From a virus: DNA of 20,071 nt. Shown here piece after piece: positions 6,219 through 14,831 of the stretch (its first letter is position 1; every line of letters starts with the position of its first letter). The position numbers and the translations under genes were made by a program. The notes under the pieces were generated by a model. That model made no database searches and was not told the DNA's origin. It worked only from the letters and a program-made list of their open reading frames with translations. Where the stretch lies: positions 1 to 20,071 of IMG/VR virus record IMGVR_UViG_3300025120_014603. The stretch is one strand, 5' to 3'.

Positions 6219-6986
6219 TTATATTATATTAGTTTCTTTGTGTTTTGTCAATGTTCTATTAAACTGTGGTTCTAATAATTCTGCTAATTTTTCATGCCCT
6301 TTTACTCCAGGGTGACCGCCATCTATGGAAACAAGTTCAGGATTTTTCAACACATAGGTATCGTATGCGTCACCGTCAAAATTATAAAAATGTTCTTTGT
6401 CAATTTGTGCTTTAATTTCCAAAACTTCTCTATCTTTGCTATTGTGTTCACTTCCACAGCCGTTATACATAAGATAGGGTATATTATTCAATTTTAACAT
6501 TTCTTGTGTCTGTAAAATAATATTATATTGCCTAAATTCAATATGCTCATCATAGGCCAAAGGTCTGTTTTTTCTCTCATTGAACTCAATCATCATTCTT
6601 GATGCATTGTACTCTGTACGGCCAAATAAAGATCTATGATTAGGTATTTCTCGATATTGCGTAAATTCACCTTTGCTATCGTTTATATTCCAACTCATGT
6701 ATTCGCGTCTAAAAGCATGAGTCCATCCTATCAAAACAAACATGTTTTTTTTATCATTTTGCTGAATGTAAGTTCTTAAAGTTCTTGATATTGCTTCATT
6801 GCTATTACCATTACGGGCAAGATCAACATATTCAATACTTTTACTTTTTGCTAGATGGTAGCCTGCACTTTCATACGCAGGTACTTTTACAGATGCTAAT
6901 CCTTTTTGTGCAACTGGTTTATAGTCGTCCATAACTTTACTGTTATAACCGTGTGCAAAACTACATCCACAGTTTATTAGTTTCAT
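6219..6986 (-). CDS. SGNH/GDSL-fold hydrolase-like protein
   Basis: The 255-residue protein has the SGNH hydrolase blocks. Block I is NCGCSFAHG, with the candidate nucleophile S9. Block II is around LARNGNSNE (56-64), giving the Gly/Asn pair. Block III is replaced by VLIGWTH (84-90), with Thr where the family usually has Asn. Block V is DGGHPGVKGHEKLAELL (222-238), providing D222 and H225. Members cleave esters such as acetyl groups on lipids or polysaccharides, and many phage versions are uncharacterised. There is no signal peptide, so action in the infected cell or on the virion is expected. The gene starts just after the preceding stop (GAGTAAGTTCATG) and ends two bases before gp31. The altered block III makes activity less certain. 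Confidence 0.75.
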   Translation of the reverse strand: MKLINCGCSFAHGYNSKVMDDYKPVAQKGLASVKVPAYESAGYHLAKSKSIEYVDLARNGNSNEAISRTLRTYIQQNDKKNMFVLIGWTHAFRREYMSWNINDSKGEFTQYREIPNHRSLFGRTEYNASRMMIEFNERKNRPLAYDEHIEFRQYNIILQTQEMLKLNNIPYLMYNGCGSEHNSKDREVLEIKAQIDKEHFYNFDGDAYDTYVLKNPELVSIDGGHPGVKGHEKLAELLEPQFNRTLTKHKETNII

Positions 6987-6990
6987 GAAC

Positions 6991-7359
6991 TTACTCTATA
7001 CCGTCAAGTGCGGCGTCAATGCCTGATTTTGTTGCTTTTGATTTTACTGGTTCAACTTTTTTTGTTACTGCTGGTGCAATTGGCTTAGGTTGTGGAGCCA
7101 TTTTTTGTTTAGGTGGTGGAGTTTTAATTCTTGGATTGTCCTGAGCCCTGCCTTTAGGAGTTTGGTAATATTCTTTCATTACTTTTTCCTTAGGTTTAAC
7201 TATTGTGCCACTTGGGCCTAAAACGTCACCTCTTGCATTCACTCTCATGTTTCCTACTGCTTGAACATTTTCGTTAGCGCCTCTTAATTTTTCTATGTCT
7301 ACCATACGCCCTTGCATGGTTCTATACATTTTTCTTCTTGGTGCTCTGCTTATTGGCAT
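6991..7359 (-). CDS. Basic, Pro/Lys-rich phage protein, unknown
   Basis: The 122-residue product has a structured N-terminal half (PISRAPRRKMYRTMQGRM, then IEKLRGANENVQAVGNMRVN and RGDVLGPSGTIVKPKEKVM). A low-complexity second half follows, rich in Pro, Lys and Ala and probably disordered, with a short acidic tail (GIDAALDGIE). The basic first half and charged tail resemble small head or scaffold-associated proteins of T4-like marine phages, but I cannot name a gene. It has a clear ribosome binding site (AGGAG, nine bases before the ATG) directly behind a late-promoter-like AATAAATA, so it may open a transcription unit that runs into the SGNH, gp31 and cytochrome b genes. Confidence 0.75.
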   Translation of the reverse strand: MPISRAPRRKMYRTMQGRMVDIEKLRGANENVQAVGNMRVNARGDVLGPSGTIVKPKEKVMKEYYQTPKGRAQDNPRIKTPPPKQKMAPQPKPIAPAVTKKVEPVKSKATKSGIDAALDGIE

Positions 7360-7372
7360 AATATTATTCTCC

Positions 7373-7380
7373 TATTTATT
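7373..7380 (-). promoter_or_regulatory. Candidate late promoter AATAAATA before the basic protein
   Basis: On the minus strand this reads AATAAATA, one base away from the T4 late-promoter core TATAAATA. It lies 13 bases before the ATG at 7359, with AGGAG in between. It is the nearest such site upstream of the gp31-cytochrome b segment. Confidence 0.5.
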
Positions 7381-7387
7381 TTACTTA

Positions 7388-7909
7388 TCATCTTAAAAAT
7401 TCACGATAATCTAAATTATATAACAATGGGTTTATTTTATGTACTCCTATCAAAAACAAACAAAAACTGCTAACTGATGATCCTCTTCCTACACCCCATA
7501 CTACATTATTTGCCCTTAGTGTATCTACAAAATAAATTAAAAATTGCAATACTTTCGAAAAACCTTTTTGTTCAAAAAGTTTATATTCTATTAGTACTCG
7601 ATCTCTTTCTTCTTCAGTGTTGGTCTTGTCTAACAAATATTGTTTTACATCTAAATTTGTGTATGATTCGGGCATACTCCATTGGTCATAGTTTGCTTTG
7701 TCAAAATCATTAATTGATTGTTTGTGTGCAATAATATTTGGTAATCGAGGAAGATCAATCTCTAATTTTTCTAGTGCTTGATTGTATAGACTTGATTCAA
7801 TTTGTATTTTTGAAATATCTAGTTTTGGATTTTGATAAACAAGATCTATGACAGCGTCTTCACTGTACACACAATCACCATAATCATTTATTTTTATGTT
7901 TGTCACCAT
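7388..7909 (-). CDS. Short DnaE-like fragment (C-family DNA polymerase, palm/thumb-adjacent part)
   Basis: The second half of this 173-residue protein matches the bacterial replicative polymerase DnaE. RVLIEYKLFEQKGFSKVLQF corresponds to the 'RLxYELxVIxxMGF' segment, and GVGRGSSVSSFCLFLIGVHKINPLLYNLDYREFL (139-172) corresponds to the GPGRGS...GITDIDPL...FERFL nucleotide-binding region. It stops right there, before the motif that carries the catalytic aspartates, and has no PHP, finger or OB domain, so it cannot be a polymerase by itself. The end is a clean stop; I see no frameshifted continuation in the 28 bases that follow. It overlaps the gene upstream by 26 bases. It may be a nucleotide- or DNA-binding remnant put to a new use. 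Confidence 0.75.
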   Translation of the reverse strand: MVTNIKINDYGDCVYSEDAVIDLVYQNPKLDISKIQIESSLYNQALEKLEIDLPRLPNIIAHKQSINDFDKANYDQWSMPESYTNLDVKQYLLDKTNTEEERDRVLIEYKLFEQKGFSKVLQFLIYFVDTLRANNVVWGVGRGSSVSSFCLFLIGVHKINPLLYNLDYREFLR

Positions 7910-8528
7910 CTAAAACCTTTGGATTAAATTCAAATATTTTAGCATGTTCTTGGTGCTCAGTGTCAATCTTTTCTGGCTCACTGTAGTTGTGCCATCTATA
8001 ATGGCCTGTATAAATTCCTTTGTCCAAAATTTTATCATAAGTTGCTGTGTCCGATCTTAACCACCATGGATCAAACTTATTATACTTGGTTGGAAACCAA
8101 TTGTCAACGTCTAACAACTGTATTTCTGGTCCTTCTTTTACAATACTGTATGTAATACCATCGCCTTGGTAACTGCTCAGTTCTAGTTCTTTGACCACAA
8201 TTTTGCCTTCTAGTACAGCGTTTGATTTAGTAAAGCAAACTGCGGCCATTAATTGATCATAAGGCTGTCTTGGTAATTGAACAAATCTATTGTTTGTTTC
8301 TTTGTCTAAAATTTTATAAAGTTTTTCTTCCTTACTGGCAACGATTGTATTAGCAAACACATTTTCAAAAAGCAGTTTTAGTCTTTCGAAATAATTTGCT
8401 TGTTCTGGTAAATCTGTTGTTAAAGGTGTTATGTGTAATTTTATAGAGTATTCATTATTAAACAGTTCATTGTCCACAACAATGATACTCTTAAACTTTG
8501 TAGTCCAACTAAATCTTTTTTTTGACAC
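7884..8528 (-). CDS. Unknown phage protein (214 residues)
   Basis: The frame opens with a GTG at 8528 (MSKKRFSWTTKF) and lacks a clear ribosome binding site. The product is acidic, with many aromatic residues. Examples are IVVDNELFNNEYSIKLHITPL early on, and DVDNWFPTKYNKFDPWWLRSDTATYDKIL then YTGHYRWHNYSEPE in the last third. No membrane segment, Zn site or catalytic motif is evident, and I do not recognise the family. It overlaps the DnaE-like fragment by 26 bases and follows the small coiled-coil gene after 10 bases. It lies between tail genes and replication-related genes, so context does not settle its role. Confidence 0.7.
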   Translation of the reverse strand: MSKKRFSWTTKFKSIIVVDNELFNNEYSIKLHITPLTTDLPEQANYFERLKLLFENVFANTIVASKEEKLYKILDKETNNRFVQLPRQPYDQLMAAVCFTKSNAVLEGKIVVKELELSSYQGDGITYSIVKEGPEIQLLDVDNWFPTKYNKFDPWWLRSDTATYDKILDKGIYTGHYRWHNYSEPEKIDTEHQEHAKIFEFNPKVLDGDKHKNK

Positions 8529-8538
8529 GTAGTAATTA

Positions 8539-8793
8539 TTATTCTACGTTTATCAATTCGCCAAGATCTGGCTCGCCTCTATTTTTTTTGTTTGTGTCAA
8601 TCCAACCTTTGAGTCTTTTCTGTTTTAAGGTTTGTTGATAAGATAAAAGTGCTTTTTGTAGTTGCCCTTGAAGGTCAGGATTTCTTCCGAATCTTCTTGC
8701 ACTGGCTAATTTTTTGGTAAGTTCACGAATCCTGTTTCCAAGATCTTCTTCCTTCATGTTGTCTAGTTCTTCTTGTAGGGGATGAAAGTACAT
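8539..8793 (-). CDS. Small coiled-coil protein of the tail region
   Basis: The 84-residue product begins MYFHPLQEELDNMKEEDLGNR and is almost entirely helical and charged through residue 60, with a heptad-like pattern of Leu and Ile (IRELTKKLASARR, LQKALLSYQQTLKQKRL). A disordered tail follows. It has an excellent ribosome binding site (GGAGG, five bases before the ATG). Short proteins with this 'HPLQEEL...L..KI.ELT.K' pattern are frequent in T4-like marine phages, without a firm function. A small assembly or bridging protein of the tail is a guess. It directly follows the last of the adhesin-type genes. Confidence 0.75.
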   Translation of the reverse strand: MYFHPLQEELDNMKEEDLGNRIRELTKKLASARRFGRNPDLQGQLQKALLSYQQTLKQKRLKGWIDTNKKNRGEPDLGELINVE

Positions 8794-8809
8794 TGGTACC
8801 TCCTAACTA

Positions 8810-9373
8810 TTATGAGTGATAATCACCTAATTGGTGCATGTACACAGTTGTTCCGGCATCAGTGGTCATAAACTCCCACATGTATCTGCCAACTCCTGGA
8901 TTTACAGTAACTGACGAACCATCTGCGCCTGTAACATTAGTTGCTTTTCTTACAGCACTTGGTACTGTAATTGCTGTTACACTTGCTCCAACAGTCGCTA
9001 GTATTATGATTCTTCCTAATCTTCCTGAAGTTGGAAAATTACTAAAAGCTAAACTACAATTACCAGTTATACTTGCAGTTTGAAAATTACCGTTTTCATG
9101 ATTTAAAGTTAATGTACCGCTTGACACTGTGCCCTGAGCATAAACTATTTCTGCTGAATCTTTTGTGGCCATTCTTGATACAATGTTATCTGAAAAATCG
9201 GAAGCCGCGTTAGTTGATGCTTTATTGGCCTGTAAGTCTGTTATTTCTGAAGATGCAGTTGTAAAATTATTTTTTACTGCTGTAAAATTGTCTCTAAAAC
9301 CTTGTGAGGAATTGTCCTGTCCTGCTATAGGAAAGGTGCCATCTATATTACCTGGTACTATTGAACTTGCCAT
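8810..9373 (-). CDS. Tail fibre-type protein with diverged N-terminal anchor
   Basis: The 187-residue protein opens PGNIDGTFPIAGQDNSSQGF followed by RDNFTAVKNNF. This is a variant of the 'NDGTGD..R.A..K.N.NF' anchor used by the larger proteins of this cluster. Residues 37-75 are helical linker. The rest is Ser/Thr/Gly-rich and beta-type, with no repeated NGTG modules, and it ends VGRYMWEFMTTDAGTTVYMH. It is probably a short virion fibre or a collar-type protein. AAAGGA lies 11 bases before the ATG, inside the stop region of the Ig-like gene (the TAATAA overlaps the leader). A GATAAATA is 28 bases upstream of the start. Confidence 0.8.
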   Translation of the reverse strand: MASSIVPGNIDGTFPIAGQDNSSQGFRDNFTAVKNNFTTASSEITDLQANKASTNAASDFSDNIVSRMATKDSAEIVYAQGTVSSGTLTLNHENGNFQTASITGNCSLAFSNFPTSGRLGRIIILATVGASVTAITVPSAVRKATNVTGADGSSVTVNPGVGRYMWEFMTTDAGTTVYMHQLGDYHS

Positions 9374-9379
9374 ATTTTA

Positions 9380-11665
9380 TTACGTCCTTTTAAACGCTAC
9401 GTATTTATCTCCAATTCGTTCCACACGTATCTTACTTGTAGCAGAAGGAGCATTGGTAAATGTAATTGTAGTTTTTTTATTACTAGTATTGTGAGATAAA
9501 CTGAATCCCGGTTCGTAATCTGCTGATCTTGTTAATGAATCTGCTGATAGATATGTAGGATCAAGCGTGTTATCCGCTGTGACTTGCTGTCCATGATTTA
9601 AAACAGTGGCATTTTCTCTTAACCTAATTTCCTCTTCATTTACAATTTCATTCATAGTAAATGTCACTGTTGAGCCGTCAGGTGTAATTGTGCCTGTATC
9701 TATTAAATTGATATCTGTCGTGTATCTATCTATTTTAAAATTTATTTTCTTAAAGTCGATCAGTTTATCTTGTATTCTTTTTTTGACAAGTCCTGATTTA
9801 CCCACTTTACAGTATGCTATAGCTACTGCCATTGTGTAACCTAAAGGCACACCTGAACTATCTTGTGCTGTTCTCATCCATAATGGTAAATGCACAAACT
9901 CTTTTTCTCCAAGTTCTTTTATGTGAGCCCTCATGTCCTTGATTACTTTGTTGGCTGGATCATCTTGCATTTCAAGATATACCACTTCATATTTTGTAGT
10001 GCTATTTTGTTTTGCCACAGCAGTTTTTAAATTACCAAAATAGACATCGGTCAATGGATGTTTTGTTTCCATCTTGTTTTGCAATGTGGTCAAAGTTTGA
10101 TGTTGTAAACCTGCAACCAATAACATATCAGGAGTACTTCTTATTCCAAAATTAGGATCTTCTGGTCTAAAAATATTTTCTACACTGTTGATATTAGGAT
10201 CCTGTGCAATGTTATAAAAAAGATCACGATCGGTTTCTGGAACAAGTCCTTTGGCAGTAAGACTACCATATTCAACACTGTAAGGTAAACTTACTGAAAG
10301 GGTAAATTCTTTTGTTGAAGCAACTGTTTGATACTGATCACTAACTGTAACTGTAAAAGTGTAATTTCTATCTATGCTTAAAGTGTTAGTATCAAATGTA
10401 ATTTCGTTACCGTCAATTGTTGTAAATTCTGTTTTGTCTATGGTTCCGATTAAGTTTCCTGTTCTCGAAAGAGTAAGACCTGTGGGCAAACTGCCTTCTG
10501 TAATGTAATATTCTAAAACTCTATTAGTCTCTGCGGCAGTGGCTTCTATAGATAATAAAGTAGGAAATCCTGCGGTGACTGTGCCAAGCTCTGGAGATGT
10601 TGTAAAATTAACACCTACATCAATCTCACCTATTACAGTCATAGTAAATGTACGTTCTGAAAATACAGTTAGTCCGTCAGTAGGAGTTCTTGATGCACGT
10701 ATTGTAAAACTGTAATTTACTGATACCAAACTCTGTGTTGGTAAAGTTCCAAATATTTCGCCGTTGTTTGAATTTAAAGTTAAGCCTGTCGGTAGAGATC
10801 CTGAAACAATTGAATAATAAAAATTTTCTTCTAATGAATCTGGATCTGTAACATCAATTTTTATTGCAGTCCTGTTGTCATGCCTAAATGTGCCTAACGC
10901 AGAAGGTGTAGTAAAAATAGGTCTTCGGAAACCACTTAAACTCATAATCAAAGGGAATCCTTCGTATGTGGTTCCGTCTATTGTCAACCTAGTGTTGTCA
11001 ACTTTAAAAAAATCAGCGGTGTATACAAAAATACTATTAACCTGTTCTACGGTAGATGATCCGTCTGATACCCGTACAGTAAATTCAAAGTTTTCTGCTC
11101 TACTTGAAGTTTTGGTGCTAGAGTCATCTCCAAAAACGTTAAATCTTTGTTCGTCAGTGAGTTCTACCTGTCCATAGACTAGACCTGTTGTGTTCATTTG
11201 CACTCCAGATGGTAAAGAACCTGATACGATATCATATACTAAACTTTTTCCTGTTGCTGTATCTATGTCAGATGCTTGTATTTGATATTCTATGTATGCT
11301 CCATCTAAGACCCATTTAAAACCAACCCTTGATGAATCACTTAAATCTAGTTGTCCTGACGCTGTAGAAAAGGTTGGAGCGTCTTGTCCTTGAACTTGTA
11401 AATTGAAACTTCTATCAGCAACATTATTGCCATCGGAGGCTCTTACAACAAAAGTGTAAAGAGCTCTTGTTGGTACCTCCGTTGGCACACCTTGCAGAAC
11501 GCCTCCGCTAGTAAGTTCAATTCCTGTGGGTAGAGTGCCTGCTATTTTGGAATAAGTTAAGTCATCGCCATCACTATCAGTTGCTGATAATGTTACCGAA
11601 TAAAAATCACGCTCGTTAATTACTCCTAACAAGCCTGCTGTTGTTTGCCAGACGGGTGCGGCCAT
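9380..11665 (-). CDS. Large virion protein with four Ig-like (He_PIG-type) repeats
   Basis: The product has 761 residues. The N-terminal 460 carry four cadherin/He_PIG-like units. Each has the pattern 'Y.I..G.LP.G(I/V/L).L....G.(I/L).G', at about residues 43-60, 148-166, 288-307 and 391-408, and each is preceded by T/D-rich strands such as ATDSDGDDLTY. These beta-sandwich folds are common in phage adhesins and surface-binding virion proteins. The C-terminal 300 residues form a different domain, with LLVAGLQHQTLTTLQNKM, LPLWMRTAQDSSGVPLGY and an FKIDRYTTDI beta-rich end. It may be the baseplate- or fibre-attachment part. AAAGGAG precedes the ATG, and a GATAAATA lies 24 bases upstream. Confidence 0.88.
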   Translation of the reverse strand: MAAPVWQTTAGLLGVINERDFYSVTLSATDSDGDDLTYSKIAGTLPTGIELTSGGVLQGVPTEVPTRALYTFVVRASDGNNVADRSFNLQVQGQDAPTFSTASGQLDLSDSSRVGFKWVLDGAYIEYQIQASDIDTATGKSLVYDIVSGSLPSGVQMNTTGLVYGQVELTDEQRFNVFGDDSSTKTSSRAENFEFTVRVSDGSSTVEQVNSIFVYTADFFKVDNTRLTIDGTTYEGFPLIMSLSGFRRPIFTTPSALGTFRHDNRTAIKIDVTDPDSLEENFYYSIVSGSLPTGLTLNSNNGEIFGTLPTQSLVSVNYSFTIRASRTPTDGLTVFSERTFTMTVIGEIDVGVNFTTSPELGTVTAGFPTLLSIEATAAETNRVLEYYITEGSLPTGLTLSRTGNLIGTIDKTEFTTIDGNEITFDTNTLSIDRNYTFTVTVSDQYQTVASTKEFTLSVSLPYSVEYGSLTAKGLVPETDRDLFYNIAQDPNINSVENIFRPEDPNFGIRSTPDMLLVAGLQHQTLTTLQNKMETKHPLTDVYFGNLKTAVAKQNSTTKYEVVYLEMQDDPANKVIKDMRAHIKELGEKEFVHLPLWMRTAQDSSGVPLGYTMAVAIAYCKVGKSGLVKKRIQDKLIDFKKINFKIDRYTTDINLIDTGTITPDGSTVTFTMNEIVNEEEIRLRENATVLNHGQQVTADNTLDPTYLSADSLTRSADYEPGFSLSHNTSNKKTTITFTNAPSATSKIRVERIGDKYVAFKRT
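9402..9409 (-). promoter_or_regulatory. Candidate late promoter GATAAATA before the short fibre gene
   Basis: On the minus strand this reads GATAAATA, 28 bases before the ATG at 9373, with AAAGGA in the leader. It lies inside the end of the Ig-like gene. Confidence 0.4.
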
Positions 11666-11689
11666 ATTGAACTTACTCCTTTACAAGGA

Positions 11690-11697
11690 TATTTATC
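11690..11697 (-). promoter_or_regulatory. Candidate late promoter GATAAATA before the Ig-like gene
   Basis: GATAAATA on the minus strand, 24 bases before the ATG at 11665, with AAAGGAG between. It lies in a true intergenic gap of about 45 bases. The spacing gives a normal leader with a ribosome binding site. Confidence 0.5.
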
Positions 11698-11710
11698 GTG
11701 GTTTTAAATA

Positions 11711-13495
11711 TTAAGATACAGCGGACGTGAATGGCGTAGCAGGGTCGGCTCCAGCAGATACTCGCATTTGACCTTTGACTGCGTATTTGTCTGCGGCTAT
11801 GTCAATTAATGTAACTGTGTCACCTATAAGCCCGCCTTGTGTGCCACTGTTAAGTGTGATCGTGTCAGATTGGGCAACTGTTGGAAAGGCCGTTACTGCT
11901 GTACCATCTTCATCTAGATATTGTACCTGGCCTGAGAAAGTATTGTTGGCATCCGGTGCTTGAATTTTGTATGTTGTTGATCCGCCCATTGCGACACTTA
12001 CTATAAATTCGTAAACATTACCTGAACCTGTTGCGTCAGGCATTGTTAAAACAACATTAGCATTTCCACCAACTTCACCAAGTAAAAGTGTTCTTCCTGC
12101 GTGTTCTGTTTCTGTAACACTGTCCGTTGCTGTAAATGTGTGTATTGCTTTTTTGAAAGATCCAGTCAAAGTCAATTGAGCAGATGTTGTTACTGCTCCA
12201 GTGCCGTTAGTTTGTAAAACTAAGTCTTCATTAGTAGTGATTTGTATTATTTTTGCACCTGTCGCTAACAACAGTTCACTGCCAACTGCAACATCATTAG
12301 CGGATAATTCATTTGTCACAGCAACATAGTTTCCGCCCAAAGTTATAAGACCTGTGCCATCTGGAGTGATGTTTATACCACCATTTGTATTTGTAGATGA
12401 AATAGTATTTGCGTCAATTCTAATATTGTCCACATTCATTTGTCCTGTTGTGGTTTGTGTTCCTGCGTGTGTTATTGGACCTGTTAAAACAATTGCGCCT
12501 GTACCTGCAGGATCTATGGTTATGTCACCATTAGAGTTGCTTATAAATGTATCTGCATTTACAGTGCCTTGCACAGTTAAAGTTCCGCTTGTTGTAAGAT
12601 TACCGCTGATTGTTTGATTTCCATCTGTAGTGATATCGTCTGTGGTTAAAGTTCCAACGACTTCTGTATTTGCACCAAGTAAAATAGTTCCTGAACCACC
12701 TGGATTCAAAGTCAACACTGCACTTGACGCTGTTGTTATTTCAGAATCATTAATGGTGATGTTGTCTATTGAGACATTACCTGTCATTGTTGCGGCATTA
12801 ATTGTTGGTGATGTCAAAGTTTTATTTGTTAAAGTCTGTGTATCTGTTTTTGTTACAACTGTGCCAGTATCTATTGCATGTGTGACTGTGTTGTTGCTTA
12901 CAGATGTGCTAATACCTGTGCCACCTGCAAAGTGCAAAGTTTCTGAATCCAAGTCAATTGACAACACAGTTGAATCATCTGCACTGAAATCTAAATCTTG
13001 TGCTGTAACCTGTGCATCAACGTAAGTTTTAATTGCACCTTGTGTGGCTAATAATGTTGCACTTGATCCCAAACTACCGTTATCTATACCAGTGACTGTT
13101 GCTCCTGTTGCCAATGCCAAACTGGTAGAAGAAGTTAATGCACCTGACACTGTGGCAGTTCCATCAACAATTAATCCATCGTTTACATTTATTATTGTTG
13201 AATCACTTGAGGAAATACTTGTGCCTTTAATTTGAATTGCACTGATACTAACATTTCCTGTGCCGTTTGGCTGTATATTAACATTGCCATTGGTTTTGTC
13301 AGTTGTTATTTGAAAGTTATTGACATCAAGGTTAGCCGCTAATTTTGGCGCTGTGTCATGTTCTAAAATAGTAGAAGCATCAGAATCAACATAAAGTTCT
13401 GTGAAATTGTCGTTGATTTTATCAAAGGCTGTTCTTAACGGATCACCTGTTCCGTCATTAGCCGTGGTACCTATATTGATTGTTTGTCTTGCCAT
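11711..13495 (-). CDS. Tail fibre/adhesin protein with NDGTGD anchor and repeated NGTG modules
   Basis: I start at the ATG at 13495 (MARQTINIGTTANDGTGD); a TTG two codons earlier is less likely. The product is 594 residues. Residues 1-36 are the shared anchor ending NFTELY. The long middle has repeated short beta modules of the type 'NGNVNIQPNGTGNVSI' and 'SSAVLTLNPGGSGTILLG', each followed by a strand and a T-rich link, a pattern typical of a fibrous shaft. The module GTSISSSDSTIINVNDGLIVDG is shared with three neighbours. The last 150 residues form a separate cap domain (HTFTATDSVTETEHAGRTLL, YKIQAPDANNTFSG). It is probably a receptor-binding fibre. The only candidate promoter lies 6 bases upstream, and there is no Shine-Dalgarno. 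Confidence 0.88.
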   Translation of the reverse strand: MARQTINIGTTANDGTGDPLRTAFDKINDNFTELYVDSDASTILEHDTAPKLAANLDVNNFQITTDKTNGNVNIQPNGTGNVSISAIQIKGTSISSSDSTIINVNDGLIVDGTATVSGALTSSTSLALATGATVTGIDNGSLGSSATLLATQGAIKTYVDAQVTAQDLDFSADDSTVLSIDLDSETLHFAGGTGISTSVSNNTVTHAIDTGTVVTKTDTQTLTNKTLTSPTINAATMTGNVSIDNITINDSEITTASSAVLTLNPGGSGTILLGANTEVVGTLTTDDITTDGNQTISGNLTTSGTLTVQGTVNADTFISNSNGDITIDPAGTGAIVLTGPITHAGTQTTTGQMNVDNIRIDANTISSTNTNGGINITPDGTGLITLGGNYVAVTNELSANDVAVGSELLLATGAKIIQITTNEDLVLQTNGTGAVTTSAQLTLTGSFKKAIHTFTATDSVTETEHAGRTLLLGEVGGNANVVLTMPDATGSGNVYEFIVSVAMGGSTTYKIQAPDANNTFSGQVQYLDEDGTAVTAFPTVAQSDTITLNSGTQGGLIGDTVTLIDIAADKYAVKGQMRVSAGADPATPFTSAVS

Positions 13496-13501
13496 TTGCA
13501 A

Positions 13502-13509
13502 TATTTATT
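13502..13509 (-). promoter_or_regulatory. Candidate late promoter AATAAATA, 6 bases before a fibre gene
   Basis: AATAAATA on the minus strand, with only TTGCAA between it and the ATG at 13495. If it works like a T4 late promoter (start about 6 bases downstream), the transcript would begin at or next to the start codon. Confidence 0.5.
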
Positions 13510-13538
13510 GTATAATTCTACAAACCTAATGTAAAAAA

Positions 13539-14828
13539 TTACACATTTACAGTAATTCTTTGAAACTTATATACAATTGAGTCGCTGGTAATTGGAGTAA
13601 CTCTAAATCTAACACTGCCGCTGTTAATGTCAGCACTGTAGACACCAAGTGTGTCTGTATAATTTGTTACGGAACCAAATGTTGCAATATAAGCGTTGGT
13701 GCCATCATGCGTGATATTGGCTTCAAATATTTCAAATCTACTGTCTGCTGTGTTGGTTGCTGACACAACGTATTTGGCACTTCTAGATGCTGATGCAGTG
13801 AAAGTGTCAATGTTAGCAGTGGTTGAAGAACTTAAAGTTGTAGTGCCGTCTGCTATGGCAGTGTTATTTAAAGTAACACCAGCAGTGGCAAAACTTAAAG
13901 TGCCATTGCCGTCTGTTTTTAAAAATTGACCATTTGATCCATCTGAAGTTGGAAAAGTAAATCCGCTTATGGATACACCACCTGATCCATTACCAGATAG
14001 TTCCAAGTTTGCATTTGTAGCATTTGCTGATATTTCATTATCACTCAAAGTGATCCCATCAACTGTGATACTTGTATTTGCAGTCAATGTAGTAAACACA
14101 CCTGTAGTCGCTGAACTTGCTCCAATTGTTGTGCCATCGATGGCTCCGCTGTCTATGTCTGCTTTTGCCATAACAACTTGTCCAGTGCCAGATGGAGAAA
14201 TTACAAGATCATCATTAGTTTGTATTGCACTAATTTCATTGTCTTCTATTAACACTTTTGAATCAACAGTAAGTTTGTTAACAATTACTTGTCCAGTACC
14301 TGAAGGAGTAATGTTTATATCTTCATTTGTTCTTGTTCCTTCGATGTTGTTGTCGTCTATTTGGATAGCAGGAAGAACAACCTTACCTGTTCCACCAGGA
14401 CTTAATGTTATATCTGCATTTGATGGTGATGTTATAGTAGATCCAATAACTGCCAAATCACCCAAAGCACTTGCAGAAAGTCCTGTTAATCCACTACCAT
14501 CACCTGTAAAACTTGTGGCAGTAATTGTGCCGTCTACAATTAAACCTTCGTTAATATTAACAATTGTTGAGTCATCGGAACTGATACTTGTACCATTAAA
14601 GATTAATGCTCCTGCTGTTACACTTCCTGTACCAGAGGCATTTAAAACTAAATCATCATTGGTTCGTGTTGCTTGTATTTCATTGCCTCTAACAGTGATA
14701 CCACTTGCTAACAGAGGAGAATTATAAAGTTCAGTAAAGTTTTCGTTGGTCTTAACCATTGCGGCTCGTAATGTATCACCTGTGCCGTCGTTTGCTGAAC
14801 TACCTACATTTAAAATTTGTTGTGTCAT
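13539..14828 (-). CDS. Tail fibre/adhesin protein, NDGTGD family with C-terminal beta domain
   Basis: The 429-residue product starts MTQQILNVGSSANDGTGDTL and ends its anchor with NFTELY near residue 35. The shaft region repeats the modules 'EI.A..TNDDLVL.ASGTGSV' and 'TNEDINITPSGTGQVIV' several times, together with GTSISSDDSTIVNINEGLIVDG. The last 100 residues (SRSAKYVVSATNTADSRFEI followed by FEANITHDGTNAYIATFG) form one copy of the domain that is repeated seven times in the 1141-residue neighbour. Compared with that neighbour it therefore looks like a shorter paralogue with a single cap unit. It begins three bases after the neighbour's stop, and no Shine-Dalgarno is visible in its short leader. 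Confidence 0.88.
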   Translation of the reverse strand: MTQQILNVGSSANDGTGDTLRAAMVKTNENFTELYNSPLLASGITVRGNEIQATRTNDDLVLNASGTGSVTAGALIFNGTSISSDDSTIVNINEGLIVDGTITATSFTGDGSGLTGLSASALGDLAVIGSTITSPSNADITLSPGGTGKVVLPAIQIDDNNIEGTRTNEDINITPSGTGQVIVNKLTVDSKVLIEDNEISAIQTNDDLVISPSGTGQVVMAKADIDSGAIDGTTIGASSATTGVFTTLTANTSITVDGITLSDNEISANATNANLELSGNGSGGVSISGFTFPTSDGSNGQFLKTDGNGTLSFATAGVTLNNTAIADGTTTLSSSTTANIDTFTASASRSAKYVVSATNTADSRFEIFEANITHDGTNAYIATFGSVTNYTDTLGVYSADINSGSVRFRVTPITSDSIVYKFQRITVNV

Positions 14829-14831
14829 ACT

